Positions 35,713 through 50,300 of a stretch of DNA of 64,000 nt are shown here, piece after piece. This DNA comes from Conidiobolus incongruus B7586. Taxonomy: Eukaryota > Entomophthoromycota > Entomophthoromycetes > Entomophthorales > Conidiobolaceae. A program made the translations under genes and the position numbers. The stretch lies in assembly GCA_000697335.1 (NCBI GenBank), contig JNEM01013441.1, positions 1 through 64,000 on the forward strand, read 5' to 3'. Below the pieces are notes generated by a model. The model was not told the origin of the DNA. It saw nothing but the letters and a program-made list of their open reading frames with translations, and ran no database searches. The stretch's first letter is position 1, and each line of letters opens with the position of its first letter.

Positions 35713-36332
35713 TCATTTACTTTTTGATTTCAATTATTTGTTTCCATTTTTATTAACTATTCAAGTACTTTAAAATAATAATTATTTTTCGAATTTCAAA
35801 TTAATTTTTATTTCAATACGAACTCGTGCTTTATTTTCCATCAATAATTTAGTTGTGTTTGAATATATCACTATTACACTTTAATTATTATATTTTTATG
35901 TTATAATTATTAAATTTAAATTTCCATTATACATTTAATATTTGGATTATATTAAAAACCTGTGCATATATTTATATATAACGTTTCTTGAAACATATAA
36001 TATTATATATTCCAAATAATATGTAATTTTTACAAAATTAAGAAATTATTTTTTATTAAAAATTAAGTAGTATTCTATTTAACAAAAAATCATTATTCTG
36101 AAATGTATATTGATATTAATTTTAATATTTGCAATAACAAAAAATTTTTGTACTATATGAAAATTAAAACAATTGGAAAATTTTAACAGTTATAGAATAA
36201 GTATAAAGATTTAAATAAAAATTGGGGTAAAAGATATAGTATTTATGTGAAAATAATAATGTTAATATTATAATAACTTGTCAGTCAATATAAGTTGAAA
36301 ATTATTTAAAAAATAAGATATAAACTTTAGTC

Positions 36333-36404
36333 CTCTCCGACTGGGAATTGAACCCAGGTCACCCGCGTGACAGGCGGGGATACTCACCACTATACTATCG
36401 AAGA
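36333..36404 (-). tRNA. tRNA-Asp (GUC)
   Basis: On the minus strand: acceptor TCTTCGA pairs with TCGGAGA (one U-G), D arm TAGTATAGTGGTGAGTA, anticodon loop CTGTCAC with anticodon GTC, T arm CTGGGTTCAATTCCCAG. 72 nt, no intron. The only minus-strand tRNA in the window. Confidence 0.95.
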
Positions 36405-37053
36405 TTAAATATAAATAATACCCACATTAGATTAATTCGATTATAAATTAATAGTTTATTATAATATTTAATATGCAAATTATTTATTTTAACTAGATTA
36501 TGTCCATGACTAATAAAATTTCTCGATATTTACTTTCACTTTATTTTATCAATTTTTTTTCAATATATTTCTTCCATCATTATCTTCTTTTTATTTTTAA
36601 ATTTTCTAAAAATTTTCATTATCTTTTCTTATTTCAATATTTAATGAAAAATAATATCAAATAATTTGATTTTAATGAAGCTAAATATTATCAAAATATG
36701 GATTCTAAAAAGTAAAATGGTTACTATCATTATACTTTTCAATATCATTTATTCAACAACATAGTTCATTATCTATAGAGCTTTGAGGTTATTTCGATTA
36801 TAATTGTCAAAATTTAAAATAGGCAAGTTATAAAATCATCATATATTCGAAATGATGAAAAATTGATATTGAGCCTAAAAAAATTAAAATATTGGATACA
36901 TTGATAAAATTATCCCACAATTGAATAAATTGAATTTTCATTTATTTATGGACTAATCAAGTGGGTCAGGAGAATGACTAATCATTGATATTAATAATAT
37001 AATTCATTTTACAAAATTATAAAAATTAAAATATATAGACAGACAATCTCAAA
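36405..37053. other. spacer upstream of NUP85
   Basis: AT-rich region between tRNA-Asp and the nucleoporin gene; presumed promoter, no element singled out. Confidence 0.4.
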
Positions 37054-40000
37054 ATGAGTTTTGATAAAATTCCACCAGCTATCGACCTTACCAGTGAGAG
37101 TGGTTCTGATTCTGAAGTTGAAAAAACCAAAAATACTGAATTGAATAAAAATAATAATAAACCTACTTCTAGTTTCTTCGAAAATACTTCTACCAGCATT
37201 AATAGCACTCAGCCTTTTCAATTTGGAGGTACAGTTTCTACTACGGGTAATTTCAACTTCTTCGGCAATAACAAACCTGTAGATCTTTCCAAGCCCAGCT
37301 ATGATAAATTAAGCCAAGCTTCACCCATTGTAACAAAACTATCGACCATATCAGAAACTCCTAACTCTGTCCCAAAGAGAAATAAATGCGACGATGCCTC
37401 TATCTCCGACAATGATACTGACAGTGACAAAGGTGATAAGGAGCCTAAAAGGACCAAAGTTCAATCAAACCTTTCAGAATTCAAAACGAGTCTCAAGAAG
37501 GAACTTCATATATCTAAAAAAGATGGTCATCAAAGAATTGCAGATATTACAAAGTATATACGAAATATATGATTTTAAACTTGTTGACCAATTCATCCAT
37601 TTTTAGGGTTAAAAAATATTGGGGATCATTTGCTCACAATCCTCAACTTCAATCACATGCATTGTATAGTGGAAATGCCCAACCTGATGTAAATATAAAT
37701 ATCTCAGTTTTTAAATATAATATTCTTATAATTATTTAGAAAAAATTCATTGAACCTTCTTTAAAATTTGTCGAATATGCAAAATATAGTAAAGCTCACC
37801 TTCAGGTAATTCAATAATTTTGTATATTTTGGAATACATCTTAAATTTTAACTCTAGCTTATGGATTTATATCATCAAACATTTGATAACCTTGAAGATC
37901 AATGTTCCGTCAAAGCTTGTAGAAATTCGTAAGCTTTTAAAGATGACGTCATTTTTGATCTATTATTAATTAATCATTACATAGATCGGATAATGAAGAA
38001 TTTTACTTATCTAAATTAATTTCTTTTACTGAAAGTTACTCATCTGCTTTGGACCAAATTTGTATGACTAAGGAGGTAACCATACATTTAAAATTGATTT
38101 TAATTAGATTTTAATCAAGATTTCAGGAATCTGACGATGATCAAAACATCACTGAAAAATATACTCAAACTTTAATTGATCAATATAAACGTTATTTTTC
38201 TTTGGTTAAATATCGTCTTTTTCCAAAGAGTTTTCCTGCCAAGTGGTTCCATGAATGGTACCATCAGTATCCCAATGGTAATATTCATTCAAAAATTATG
38301 AATACATTTTATTTATTATTCATTTAGATTTTAGCAAACAACTGATCAATATGATTCAAACTGAAAATGAAGTTCCTGAATTTGTTGTTGAGCAAATCAT
38401 TCCTAGGTAAAATTTTAATGATTTAACATTACCCAATTAGCCTAATATCATCAAATAGACTCATATTCCATCGTGATATAAGCTCTGCTTCGATTATTTT
38501 GGATTTAGTTAAATCTGATATTGCTAGCTGCATAAGGGTAATTACTCACAGAATTGATTCATGTCATTTCACTAACCCTCAATTTTAGGCAATCTTATCT
38601 CAATATCCTGATCCATACAATTACGAAAATTCTTACCAACAATCATTCTTCCAATGGAAAGAATTTTGCCAGTAATATTTTCGAATTCATTATTATAATA
38701 TTTACAAATTAATCATCAAACTTTAGAAATATTAAAGCACAATTTGATAAATCTAACCTGACACCACCCAAAACTGCACTATATACCTTACTTAAACTTT
38801 TTGCTTCCCCAATCGAAAATACTCAAGCAGGAAGTGAAGCTAATTTGAAGCTAATCGAAAAATTAACAACTTGTTGGGAAGAAGGAATTGCTGCTATTTT
38901 GTATTATAGTAGACCTGAAATTAGCAATGCCTCACTAGGGTAAATTTATATTTGCATAATATATTAATTTACAGTAATTAATATTAATTCGTTTAGATCC
39001 ATTACTAAGTTGGCTCAAAAAATTATCATTCGTCCCAATAGACCCATCTTTACATTGGATTATGCCATCTCTTCATTACTTCGAAATGACTGGATTAGGG
39101 TAACCCAACTACTTATCAATTTTGATAATATATTAATGGAATTAATTATAGTCTTTAACAAATTGTGCATCACATAATTTGGCCATTTCATTACACATCA
39201 CGGATCTAGTATATAGAAGATCTTTATTAAATGAAAAATGGACCAAAGATGCCGCAATTAACAAGTAAGATCTCCTGAAGGTCGTCACTGATAAAAATCT
39301 CATCATTTATGTTTAGAAATGAATTTCTGGATTTTAAGCAAAGATTGGCTCAAAAATACTTCATTCAAGAGTTAACTTACTATCCTATCAGTCGTGAGAT
39401 CGCTTACTCTTATTTGAGAGTAGGGGGTAAACATTGTGAAGCTGCTTTTAATGAAGTAATTTCATATATTTTAGTCATAAAAATCACACTAATTATTGAT
39501 CTATAATAGATTTTATCACATATGCCAGTTTCTCAGTTAGAAACTCTTCCCAAATTTGACAATGATTTCAGTTTGGATTTCCAATATCGCCAATTAATTG
39601 AAAAGGTATATCCAGCTCGTGTCCAACTTAAATTCAGATATATTGATGATGATTTTAGAATTTAGGATATCGTTACCTTCATAAAAGAGATTACCTTGAA
39701 GCTTTAAAGCACTTTTACTCATCTCGAGATGAAGAAAATATCATTAAAGTACTTACAGAAATGTTTCAGTCTGAATTCGTCAAAGAACAAGGTAATAACT
39801 AAAGGTATTTCATAACAATCTTGATATTTATGACTATTTAGGAAATTATATCTCTCAATTGAAAGATTTATACCCCGACACACCTGATTTGGTTGCACAA
39901 ACACCCTATTTAGCTTGCATGGTCTATTTTTCTCATTATGTACATCACGTCAAAGTAATATTTTTAAGAATAGTTTTTTATATTTATTAATTAACTATGA

Positions 40001-40424
40001 TTTTAGACTAAAGACTATTCCAATGCTTTACTCTATTTGAACTTTATTATCTCACAGCCCTTGGTTCCATTGTTCATTATTCCTTCCATATTTGAGCTAT
40101 TTAAACCATGGCTTCAAGGTAATATAAGAATTTGAACACACAAAGTATGATAGCTAATGTGAATTTAAATAATTAGACCCCAACATCCGAATTCCTAACC
40201 AGTTGTCATCATCCTTCATATATTTAATTAATTCAATTTCCACAAATATTGAATTACAAAATGAAGTATTTCGATTTACCTCGAATCCCAAACGAGTAAT
40301 TACCCTCTACGAATTCAACAACTGGACTAAGTTCTTTAAAAACTGTTTAACCAATTATCAATCTAATCACACCCCCAAATCGGTGAATGTACATCCGAGA
40401 ATCGTTAAATTTAATACTAATTAA
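37054..40424 (+). CDS. NUP85: nucleoporin Nup85 (18 exons)
   Basis: About 823 aa from 18 exons: first 37054-37553, last ending 40424; every intron is GT-AG and about 45-65 nt. Nup85 is an ACE1-type helical subunit of the Y (Nup84/Nup107) complex, binding Seh1 with its N-terminal blade. Residues 1 to about 165 are disordered, Ser/Asn-rich with single FG-type spots (FQFGG, NFFGNN). The helical solenoid then begins (KVKKYWGSFAHNP). Family-like blocks: SYQQSFFQWKEFC, TTCWEEGIAAILYYSRPEI, AYSYLRVGGKHCEAAFNEIL and the crown-like region GYRYLHKRDYLEALKHFY. The acceptor at 39663 rather than the AG eight bases later must be used for exon 15 to stay open. Convergent with WSS1, only 44 bp between stop codons. 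The family call is by overall pattern and the motifs listed; sequence conservation in this family is low. Confidence 0.75.
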
Positions 40425-40468
40425 ATAGTTATATAATAAACGTTTATATTTATTATTTATAATATATT

Positions 40469-41601
40469 TTAAAATGGTACTTGGCATATTTCACATTGAT
40501 TTGAATTCATTGAATTTAGAAATGTACAGGATTTGCATGTCCAATGAGTTTCCAATTGAGATCGATCAATTGATTTAATATTATTGCATATTTTGCACTG
40601 TAAATGAAGTGAGGAATTTTTAAATGTACACATATTACACTCCCATTCTACTTTCGCTAAATCATTACTACTAATACTTGTCAAATGCTTCTTAACTATT
40701 GAAACAATCATTAAATCGTTATCTTTTGTCTCCTGAGAATCATTGTCATTCATAATTTTTTCATCCATCAACTTTGAATTTCTATTTAACAGAGTACCAC
40801 AGACTTCATTAGCATTCTGTCTCAATTGAGCGGCGAAATAAACTTTCCACTTCAAACTTCCATCTGTAACCTCACTTCCACCTAATCGATAGCCTTTACC
40901 AGAGAATGATTTGAAAGTGTTAATCTTAACAGTTTCCAAGTTAGGATTCAATAACCCTATCTTTGTCTCTTTATATATTAGACTCATAAATTCATCTTCC
41001 AATTCCTTTAATAAAGCGTAAAAGTTTTTGTTGTGATCACTATGAACTGGAAAGAAATTAAATGAAATTAAATATTATGAAATTTCAAAGATTTACCAAT
41101 ATGAGCCAATCTAAAAATATTTATATAATTAATATTAATACAGCAAAATCAAATAATTTGATTACTCGTGTAATAGAGTACCCATACATTCTTCATATGG
41201 TAAAAATTCATCCTTGTTGGCGTGGGATCTTAACCTAATTGAAATTGTTATCACTCTGCCAAAATTGGTACCTAACCAGGTAAATATTAATAGAATTAAA
41301 ACAATAACATTTTATGTAATATACCTAATAAATATTTATTTTTGGGATAAAATTCCTTTAAATTTTGAATCCTCCAATTTCTTTTGGTTAATATAGGTTC
41401 AACCTAAATGAGTGCAATTAAAACATGAATAGGATTAATAGTTTTGCAATTTACTTGTTTCGCCATAGTCATTAACCTCTCTTGAGCCTTTTCGCAATTA
41501 TTGTAAGATTTTAAGCAAATAATGGACCCGAAATAATCCGTGAATTGTGGCTCTATCTTCAGTTTGGCTTTAGAAAATGATCTTTTACTAGATTTTGGCA
41601 T
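40469..41601 (-). CDS. WSS1: WLM-domain metalloprotease Wss1 (5 exons)
   Basis: DNA-protein-crosslink protease of the Wss1/SPRTN type. Exons (minus): 41455-41601, 41325-41403, 41166-41271, 41097-41110, 40469-41046; 924 nt, 307 aa. WLM domain: FGSIICLKSYNNCEKAQERL, NLKEFYPKNKYLLGTNFGRV, FLPYEECMGTLLHELAHIVH; zinc ligands His110, His114 and His120 with catalytic Glu111 (HELAH then HSDH). The active-site motif spans three exons, with a 14-nt micro-exon supplying LAHI. RLGG follows the catalytic domain. The C-terminus carries two RanBP2-type zinc fingers (WECNMCTFKNSSLHLQCKIC; WTCKSCTFLNSMNSNQCEIC), which in this family bind ubiquitin or related proteins. Probably nuclear, removing SUMO/ubiquitin-marked crosslinked proteins such as trapped topoisomerase. 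Confidence 0.9.
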
Positions 41602-43190
41602 GATTAATTATTGGAAATAAAGTTTGATTATTGATTAAATTATATTTCTTTCGCTCAATTTAAAGTCGCGATTAAATTTTTGAAATATTATGGGAATTGA
41701 AAACTATAAACTTCAATAATTCTTTATATATTTGATATTTTTCTTAATTTTATCCTATAATAATAACTTCAATTAAAATCAATTTTCAAATGCTAATCTG
41801 TCTAAGTGCCATTTAACCAAAATAATTCTTTAAATAATACAAATAATAAGCTGCCCCAAGGATCCAGTACAACTATTATATAAATTTAAACCATTAATTA
41901 TTTCAAATTAATGTAAAAATTCTAATATTTCACATTAATTATCAAATCATTGTTCAGCAGTTTCTTTGATATATATGAATCTTTAGCATTTAAAAAATCG
42001 TAATATATGATGCGATATTCTATATCATGTTATGTTTGATATTTATTTTGTATAAATATTATAAAACAAGCACATATAGGTTATTCATGAATTCAATATT
42101 TTGATAAAACACTCTTTACAGATTAATTTGATATCTCAATTTATTGATAAATATTTATTAAATTAGCTAAAAATTTTTCTATTCAAATTTTTTTCAAATT
42201 TAGTTTATAATTTTTTATAATTTTTTTAATTCAAAATAATCAAAAATTTTAAGTGTTATAATCTATCTAAAAATAATTATAATTCATTAAATAGATACCA
42301 TATAAAATCTATTCTATTATTATCCTCATATAATTAAATATCAATATCCAAATAATTTTTTATATAAACTCAATTAATTTGCGGGAAATTTGAGCAGCTT
42401 CTTATATTTCAATATAAAATAAGATATTCTAATATTTATTAATTTCAACTATATAAGCTTTAGAATCAAAACCTGATATCAGTTCATCATTTTGTAATTA
42501 TAAATGATATAACCTTTGAAAAATATACCTAATTCTAGCCTTAACATTCAAAAAGATATAAATGACTTAAAGGAGTCAAATGAATTTTACAATTTCAAAC
42601 TTGATACCTACCAATTATACTCTTTCTATTAATATATCCATATTCTAGGATAGTTTAAATATTTTTAAGTTTTAACAAAAATAGATATTACTAATCATAC
42701 ATGTAATAATATTTCAAATCAATTATATATTTCTTTAAATTGTCAATTTAGAGGTGTTTCTTGTAATTTAATAATAAAATGTGCTTGATTGCTTGTGATG
42801 AAAAAAGGTATAAATTCAAATAATATTGAAATTAATAGTTATAAATATCGAGAATAGTGACTTATGATAATAGTTAAAAAATGAATAGGATAAAAATACT
42901 TCAAACATCAGTATTAGTTTATTTAATAATTATGTAATATGTGATATTTATTCATATTATTAAGTTATAGGTATTATGGAATATAAATTGTTAAATATTC
43001 TCAAGTCACTTATTCGTCATCAAATTTGTTCTCATCAGTTCGTAAATAAATAATATCCAAATGAATAATTATTAACCAATCATCAGCATTATTCTAGCAA
43101 ATTCCAAAAACGTATACCCAAAATGAATAAAAATCATAAACTTTCATTTGAATATCTCTTTATTAATTACATTAATCCCAAATAGTAGAA
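41602..43190. other. divergent spacer, 1.6 kb
   Basis: Between the divergent WSS1 and DSK2 genes, so likely to hold both promoters. Very AT-rich; no further feature recognised. Confidence 0.5.
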
Positions 43191-44374
43191 ATGTCTGACA
43201 ATAATCAATTAAATTTAACTATTAAATTATCTAACGATACTAGATATTCGGTAACTATCGATTCTACATCTAGTGTAAAACAACTAAAAGAAAAAATTGA
43301 TGAAGAACACGCTATCTCAGCTGAAAGACAAATTTTAATCTATTCCGGCAAAGTTTTAAAGGATGAAGAAATTTTAAAGGATGTTAAAATTACCACTGGT
43401 CAAACTATTCATCTCGTTAAATCTTCTAAGACCTCAGGTAATTATTACTTTATTCTTACTATATATTGAGTTATTTAATTTGTTTAATATAGGTAGTTCT
43501 TCTGCTTCTAAGCCCGCTGAAAAATCTGCTCCTACCTCTGAATCTAACACTTCTAGTACCGCTGCTAGTAATATTCATTTCAATATTATATTCAGCTTTA
43601 ATTTCTTATTTTAATTTTTAGCTACCACTCAATCCCAAACCCAAACTCAACCTCAATCTCAATCCAATTTATTTGGTGCCTTTGGTCCTAATCCTTTTGG
43701 ACAAAACAACAATGCCAACAATAGCAATCCTTTAGGTAAATTTAAATATTCTTAAGTATTTATTCAAAATTTAACAATTATACGTAGGTGGATTCAATCC
43801 TGGTCTCTTTGGGGATTTAGGTGCCAATCCTTTTGGCAACGCTGGTGGTATGGGAGGCGCTCCAAATTTACAGGGCATGCAGCAAATGATGAATAATCCA
43901 GAAATTATGAATATGATGACTTCTATGTTAGCCAACCCCGAAATGGCTCGTTTAGTTATCAACAGTAATCCTCAGCTTCAAGCTATGGGAGTCACACCTG
44001 AAATGCTCAGCAGTATGGTCACAAATCCTCTCTTCCAATCGCTTATGGCCAACCCTGAAATGGCTCGCTCTATGGCTCAATTCTCAGGCATGGGCAATCC
44101 CTTTGGTGCTAACCCTGGTGCTAATACTGGTGATAACCAAAATTCTAACAGTACTGAAAACCGCTCCCAAAATCTTGCTCAACTCTTGTCTCAAATGCCC
44201 CAACTTGGCTCTGCTGCCTCTCAACCTGTTTCTAACCCCGAAGAAAGATATCAGAACGAATTGGCCCAACTCAGGGAGATGGGATTCACTGATCCTGTTA
44301 AAAACGTAAGAGCTCTTTTAGCATCTGGAGGTGATGTTAATTTGGCTATTGAGTATTTATTCAATCAACCTTAA
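43191..44374 (+). CDS. DSK2: ubiquilin / Dsk2 shuttle factor (4 exons)
   Basis: Exons 43191-43437, 43493-43567, 43622-43735, 43788-44374; 1023 nt, 340 aa. Residues 1-78 are an N-terminal ubiquitin-like domain (LTIKLSNDTRYSVTIDSTSS, LIYSGKVLKDEEILKD). A Ser/Gln-rich linker (TTQSQTQTQPQSQSN) and a Gly/Asn/Phe-rich region follow. The central STI1 repeat is MQQMMNNPEIMNMMTSML and NPEMARLVINSNPQLQ; a second NPEMARSMAQF follows. The C-terminal UBA (ERYQNELAQLREMGFTDPVK through VNLAIEYLFNQP) binds ubiquitin. Dsk2 carries ubiquitinated clients to the proteasome; the UBL docks on the regulatory particle. Length is near yeast Dsk2 (373). Three small exons code the UBL and linker, one large exon the rest. 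Confidence 0.96.
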
Positions 44375-47300
44375 TTGAATTATACAATTGTATTATGAAA
44401 CTTATTTTAATTAACCCAAATTTCAGTATAATTCGCTACATTATCTATCATACTCTATCATAATTTCTATAAAATTCAGATAGTAGATAATATCACTTTA
44501 ATTTTAGATTACTTTCATCTTGATGATTTTTCGATCACTTCATTCCACATATAAGCTTTTCAATTTATAAAAATATCCATAAAATAATCGAGTTTATAGA
44601 TTTTAACACTATATTTTTAGCTTATAGTATTTTCAAACTACTGTTAATCAATTTATTAATAGGACATTATACCTTTTACTTATTTATCTTATTATCACTC
44701 TTTTATCGCAATATTTTTTAATACTGTAAATATAATTTCTGATTTTAGCTGAATATTTGAGTTGAATTTTATGATAGACTTCCACTGCTTAACAATTTTG
44801 ATTATTTTATTTATTAATTCTATTACACATTCCCAAATCTACTACATCCTTTAGGTTTTTTTCTGACACCAGTTATCATTTGGTATGATTTAAAATTTAT
44901 TTCAATATTAGTACACAATTTAATTGATTATATTATTTGAATATAAATTATAGTTGATAATCATATGTATAAATTAAACATTTATATAACTCTCGTCCTT
45001 ATATTCTTGTTGAGAAAATTGAAAATCTTATTAAGCTAACATAATTAATCTAATGAAATGAAAAAGATCAATAAAATTGGATAATTCACTCCAATACTAT
45101 GTTTAATTTTTCGAATTTAATAAAAGATAAAGTTTATAGCTCTAAGTATAATAATTTAATGCGAATCCAATATATATTGTGACACAGAATGTATTATAGT
45201 GCTTTTTATTGTAATTTTAAAAAAAAATTTATTGGTATACTTTAAATTTAGTTATTATTGTCAATATTATAGTTATAAATTATATATAATTATTAAATTT
45301 TAAAAATTAAAATTATAATTTATAAATATAGTAAACTTGATATATTTTAATAATTTTAATTACACTATAATACTTAATTTTTATATTTGAATCATAGAGT
45401 TGATTGAATATTAAAATAAATTAACTATTAGGTCAAAATATATAAATTAAAATTAAATATTATTTTATAGAATTTATAACTAAAACAAAAATAATTAAAA
45501 ATGATTTTAAAATATTATATAAATCAATAAATATTATTTATTATTATAATAAATAATTAAAATTTTTAGTATAATAGTTGAAAGACTTGAACAATAAACT
45601 TGAAACGATTTTGTAAATTATATAATAAAAAAGTGACGAGTAACTAACCTATTATAGTGCTTTATTTAATCTTTTTATTTTTTTTCAATTAACTCACTAA
45701 TTTGAAATATTAGTATTGATATATAATATTTAATTAAAAATATTAACATATATTAAGAATTTATAAATAGATAATAATATAAAATAATATTTGAGTTATT
45801 TAAATTATGGTGATAAAGAATTTTAATAGCAATAATCAAAATGTTTAGGTTTTATTATCTCATCCATATTTTAATGTATATAATAGAATACGAATTATAA
45901 TTAGGAGGGTATAATTGATATTATAACTATCAAAGTTAATATAATTGAAGTAATTTTCTAGTTATAAGAATAAAAATTAGTATTTTTTTTGATTATTAAT
46001 CATTTAAATTTATTAAAAAGAATATATAAATTGAAAATTTTAATCTTATAATTAAATTTAAGAAAAATATTTAAAAATATAATTATATAATATAAAAATA
46101 TTATTTATCCTTATAATATATTGATGAAATAATAAAAAAATCTAATTAAATTTAATAAACATAATATTGTAATTTATTTATCTTGAAAATATTAAAAAAA
46201 ATTCAATTATTAGTATTTAATGATTTTTATATATTAAATGAAATATATAGATGTATATCATATTAAAAGGTGTTATAAATTTAATATTTCTAAAATTATT
46301 AAAGATTGTGTCTATATCTATTTAAAGTACTCAAATGAATTATATAATTTTTCATATTTTACATTGATTCATAACTTGGCCACTTGTTTCATTTTGATAA
46401 AGTATTATAAATATAAACCTAAATATTAATTGTGGCAAAGGAATGGATTTGAGTTGTAACTATTGACGTTTTATTTAATTTGTAATAAGTTTACTGAATA
46501 TATATAATTTAATTGTAATATAATCAAAAATATAATAAGATATTCTCATAATAATTTATAACATTATAATTTATCTGAATAAAATAAAAATTATTATTCA
46601 ATATACTGATATTTTAATATAATTTAGTAAATGTTTATATTCAAAAAAGTGTTATATTAGAGGCAAAGTTAAATTACCATTGTTATATTCAAAATTAATT
46701 TTAATTAGCCATAAAGATAAAAGATTATCTAAAATAATAAAATTATGATTTTCAAAAACAAAAAAAATGACTAATTCATTTTATATATCCTTTTTTAACT
46801 TTTCTCAGTTGAGAATTATTTATATTATTTTTATAAAATATTTTTTAATTTTGAATATTTAAAGAAAAATAAAATTAATTACTATTAATAATTTTTAATT
46901 AATTATCAATAATTTAATTTTATATTATTATTATAAACCTTTAAAATAAATTAAATTAACAAGAAATAATATTAAAAGATAATTTAAACTTATTAATAAA
47001 TGAATCAAAACTAAATTTATGATTTAAAAAAACCTTGATAAAAAATTTAATAAATTAATATAATATATTTTTAATTTAAAATTGTTTAATATTTGAATAA
47101 ATTAAATTTGAAAAATTTTAAATAATAATTTTTATTTATTTTTTAAATTTCCTATTATAAATTATTTTATTTTCTGATATTTCAAAATATATTATAATTT
47201 AACCCTTTTGATACTATCTATTATTCAATATTAATTTAAATTTTGAATGGATAATTAATATATTTTTTAATATATTCATTTAATTATTATTGAATTAATT

Positions 47301-50300
47301 TTAATTTCTCTTTATATATTTTAATCAAATAATAAATAATAAAATTAAATTAATCAAATTAATATCTTTTTATTAAAAAAAAGATATTATTGATAAAAAT
47401 AAATATATTAATTTTATCAAATTAAATAATTATTTATATTATAATTATATTTAATTTATAAAATTATAAATAATTAGTTTCTAAATATATATATATAATA
47501 AATTATCTTAAAAATATTATATTTTGATTCAAGTTCTTTTAGAGATATTTAAGGTTATAACAAAAAAAATCATAAATATTGATATATAAAATATATATTA
47601 CTGACTTATAATTCTAAAAATTAATATTAGTTATTTTTTTATGATTTGTTAATATTGACTATTTGTTTTATTATCAAATAAATAAAAGTATTTATTATAT
47701 ATTATGAATATATATTTGAATATTAAATATATAATATTTTGATTTATTTTCAAATATATATATATATAATATTAAAAAAAATAATGATATTAAACAAAAA
47801 ATATTAAAAATAAGTTATTATATTATATTTAAGTTTCATTTGATTTTAATCAACTTAATTTTAAATTTATTATTATTCATTATTTAAAAGTTGGGTTTAA
47901 GAGAATTTTATATAGCTTTTATCCCCTGATAGTTTTGCAAAATTGAATTTATTCTAAATGTTTATTCAAAAACATGTCCACATATTATAAATAATTCAAT
48001 ATTCAACTATTAATTTTGAGTATCGCTATATCCATTGTAAAACATATTTTTGTTAGTGAATTTTATGATATATAATAATAATTAAAGAATGCCATTTATT
48101 ATAGAGTACAATATTTAATTTTATCATATGTTTTTGATATTAATACGTCAAAATTAATAATGCCTAAGAATTCGAAAACATAACTTTTGAAATTGACTGT
48201 ACAGTTGAATAAATCCAAAATTAGTATTATTATTATTATTATTAGTGCAGAAATTAAGTAATGGCACAATTTTAAAATTAAAATTAAACAAATAAATTAA
48301 TAAATAATAATTAAAATTGAATATATATATATAGTTTGAAAATATTTATTTTCCTATATATTTTATATATATATAATCTTTCAAAATGTATAATATGTTT
48401 GAAAGATTGGAAATTAAAAAATTTGCCATTTCTTAATTTCCATACTAATATTATTCAATACAAAAAATTTTCAAGTGAATATGACACAACTAAATATTTA
48501 AATTTCAAAATAAAATAAAAGCATATAAATATAGGTTATATATTAATTCATATTAGATCTAAGTAATGATCTAAAAATATAACAATTCTATTAGCATTAG
48601 TAAATTAATATTCATATATTATATGTTTAAATTAGACGTTGTTAAATCTTGTTAGATTTTATAAATTATATTTAATCAACTTACAATTGAAATTATAAAA
48701 AAATTAAATGAGTTGCTTTATTTTGAAGGTAAGTTTTAATAATCAAGAAAACCCACGTTTCAGTAAAATTTATAAGTTTCAAACTAATCAATTCACATTA
48801 TTCAAGAAATTTCTGATAATAAACAATTGATTTTATTTAAAAATTTTAATATTTATTAATAGATTTTTCAATCTATATGAATTTCAAAATATATATTTAT
48901 TATTCTTGTAATATTCAAGAAATCCAGGCTTTATACCATGTTTAAGAATGATAAAACCATTACAATCATTTACTTTACATCCTATAGTATTTATTAAGCC
49001 TTACGTGCCTTAATTTTTAACCAAATTTGTCTATTACAAATTTGGATATTGGCTAGATAAACAAATACTTAATTGTACTTTTCAACCAAGAAATTGATAT
49101 AACAGCTATCAAAATATATACTCTAGACCCTTAAATATATATAAATTCTTTCGATTTTTTATTTTGTTACAAACTAATTTGCTTTCAATGAGGTTAAGGT
49201 CATTCCAAAGTAACTATTAGTTTTTACATCTCTAGAGTTAATTAAAACTGATATATTTAAATTTGAAGGGTAGAAATGATTTGTTAAAAATATTTAAAAA
49301 TATAAGAAATAGTAATTTATCAATATTTAAGGAGGTATAAAGAATGATGTAAGAAAAATTCAATAATTTTTAGTTAAATTGATTTTTATTATGGGATAAT
49401 TTAATTGTAATTTACTTGAATTATTAAATAATTATCTTAATCTCATATTTTAGTAAAATAAATAATTACTATAATTGGATTAAATAATTAATTTATTAAC
49501 CAGTAATTATTAGCTATTATTGTATTTTATATTTAGTTCATCTTTAATAATATAAATATTTACTATATTCGTTAAAATATTTAATTAATAAATTACTCTA
49601 ATAATTCTAGTATATATATGAATAAGTGAGTTTTTAATTTACTATAATTTAAATCTTTTATTTATTTTTTATTTTTTATTTTTTAAATAATATTATTGAA
49701 TTATCAAAAAAGTTTTTATTACAAATTAATAGTATGATTTGAATATTTTAAGGAATAAAGATATACTAATGTAATACATTATTTCTAAATATTAATAATA
49801 AAGTTATATTTAATGATAATTTATATTAATTTTATATTATAGCACATTTAGTTTATATATGGGATATAAATTATTTTTTCTTAAAGCCGAAATCATTATT
49901 TATTAGAAAATCAATAATATACAAGTTATGCAAGGATCATTTTGTCAAATAAAATACACATTACCTTAATTAAAATAAATAATACTGAACTAAGAAAATT
50001 CTCATGTGATTGTTTATTAACTTATACAACCAATTTTTTTCTCGAGCTTTTTAAAAATAGATCATATTCCGTCAAATTTGATCCATATTTTTGAATTAAT
50101 TTGACAGTATTCATTAATAATTATTCAATCATTTCTATATTGGCATTGATAGACTAATGTATTTACTCTAATCACTGATTATATAATATATTAGTTTTCA
50201 AATTAATGATGCTTTTATTGACAAAATATATTACATTGAATCAAAAATTAATGAAATATAGCTGTATGTATTGTATAGTTAATTTGACTAGACTACATTA

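Noticed and set aside
46238-46429. 63-codon open frame in the desert
   Set aside because: Composition (Ile, Lys, Tyr, Asn) is what random AT-rich DNA gives; no motif or splice continuation.
49021-49045. Hairpin as a bacterial-type transcription terminator
   Set aside because: No adjacent gene or T tract and the genome is eukaryotic.
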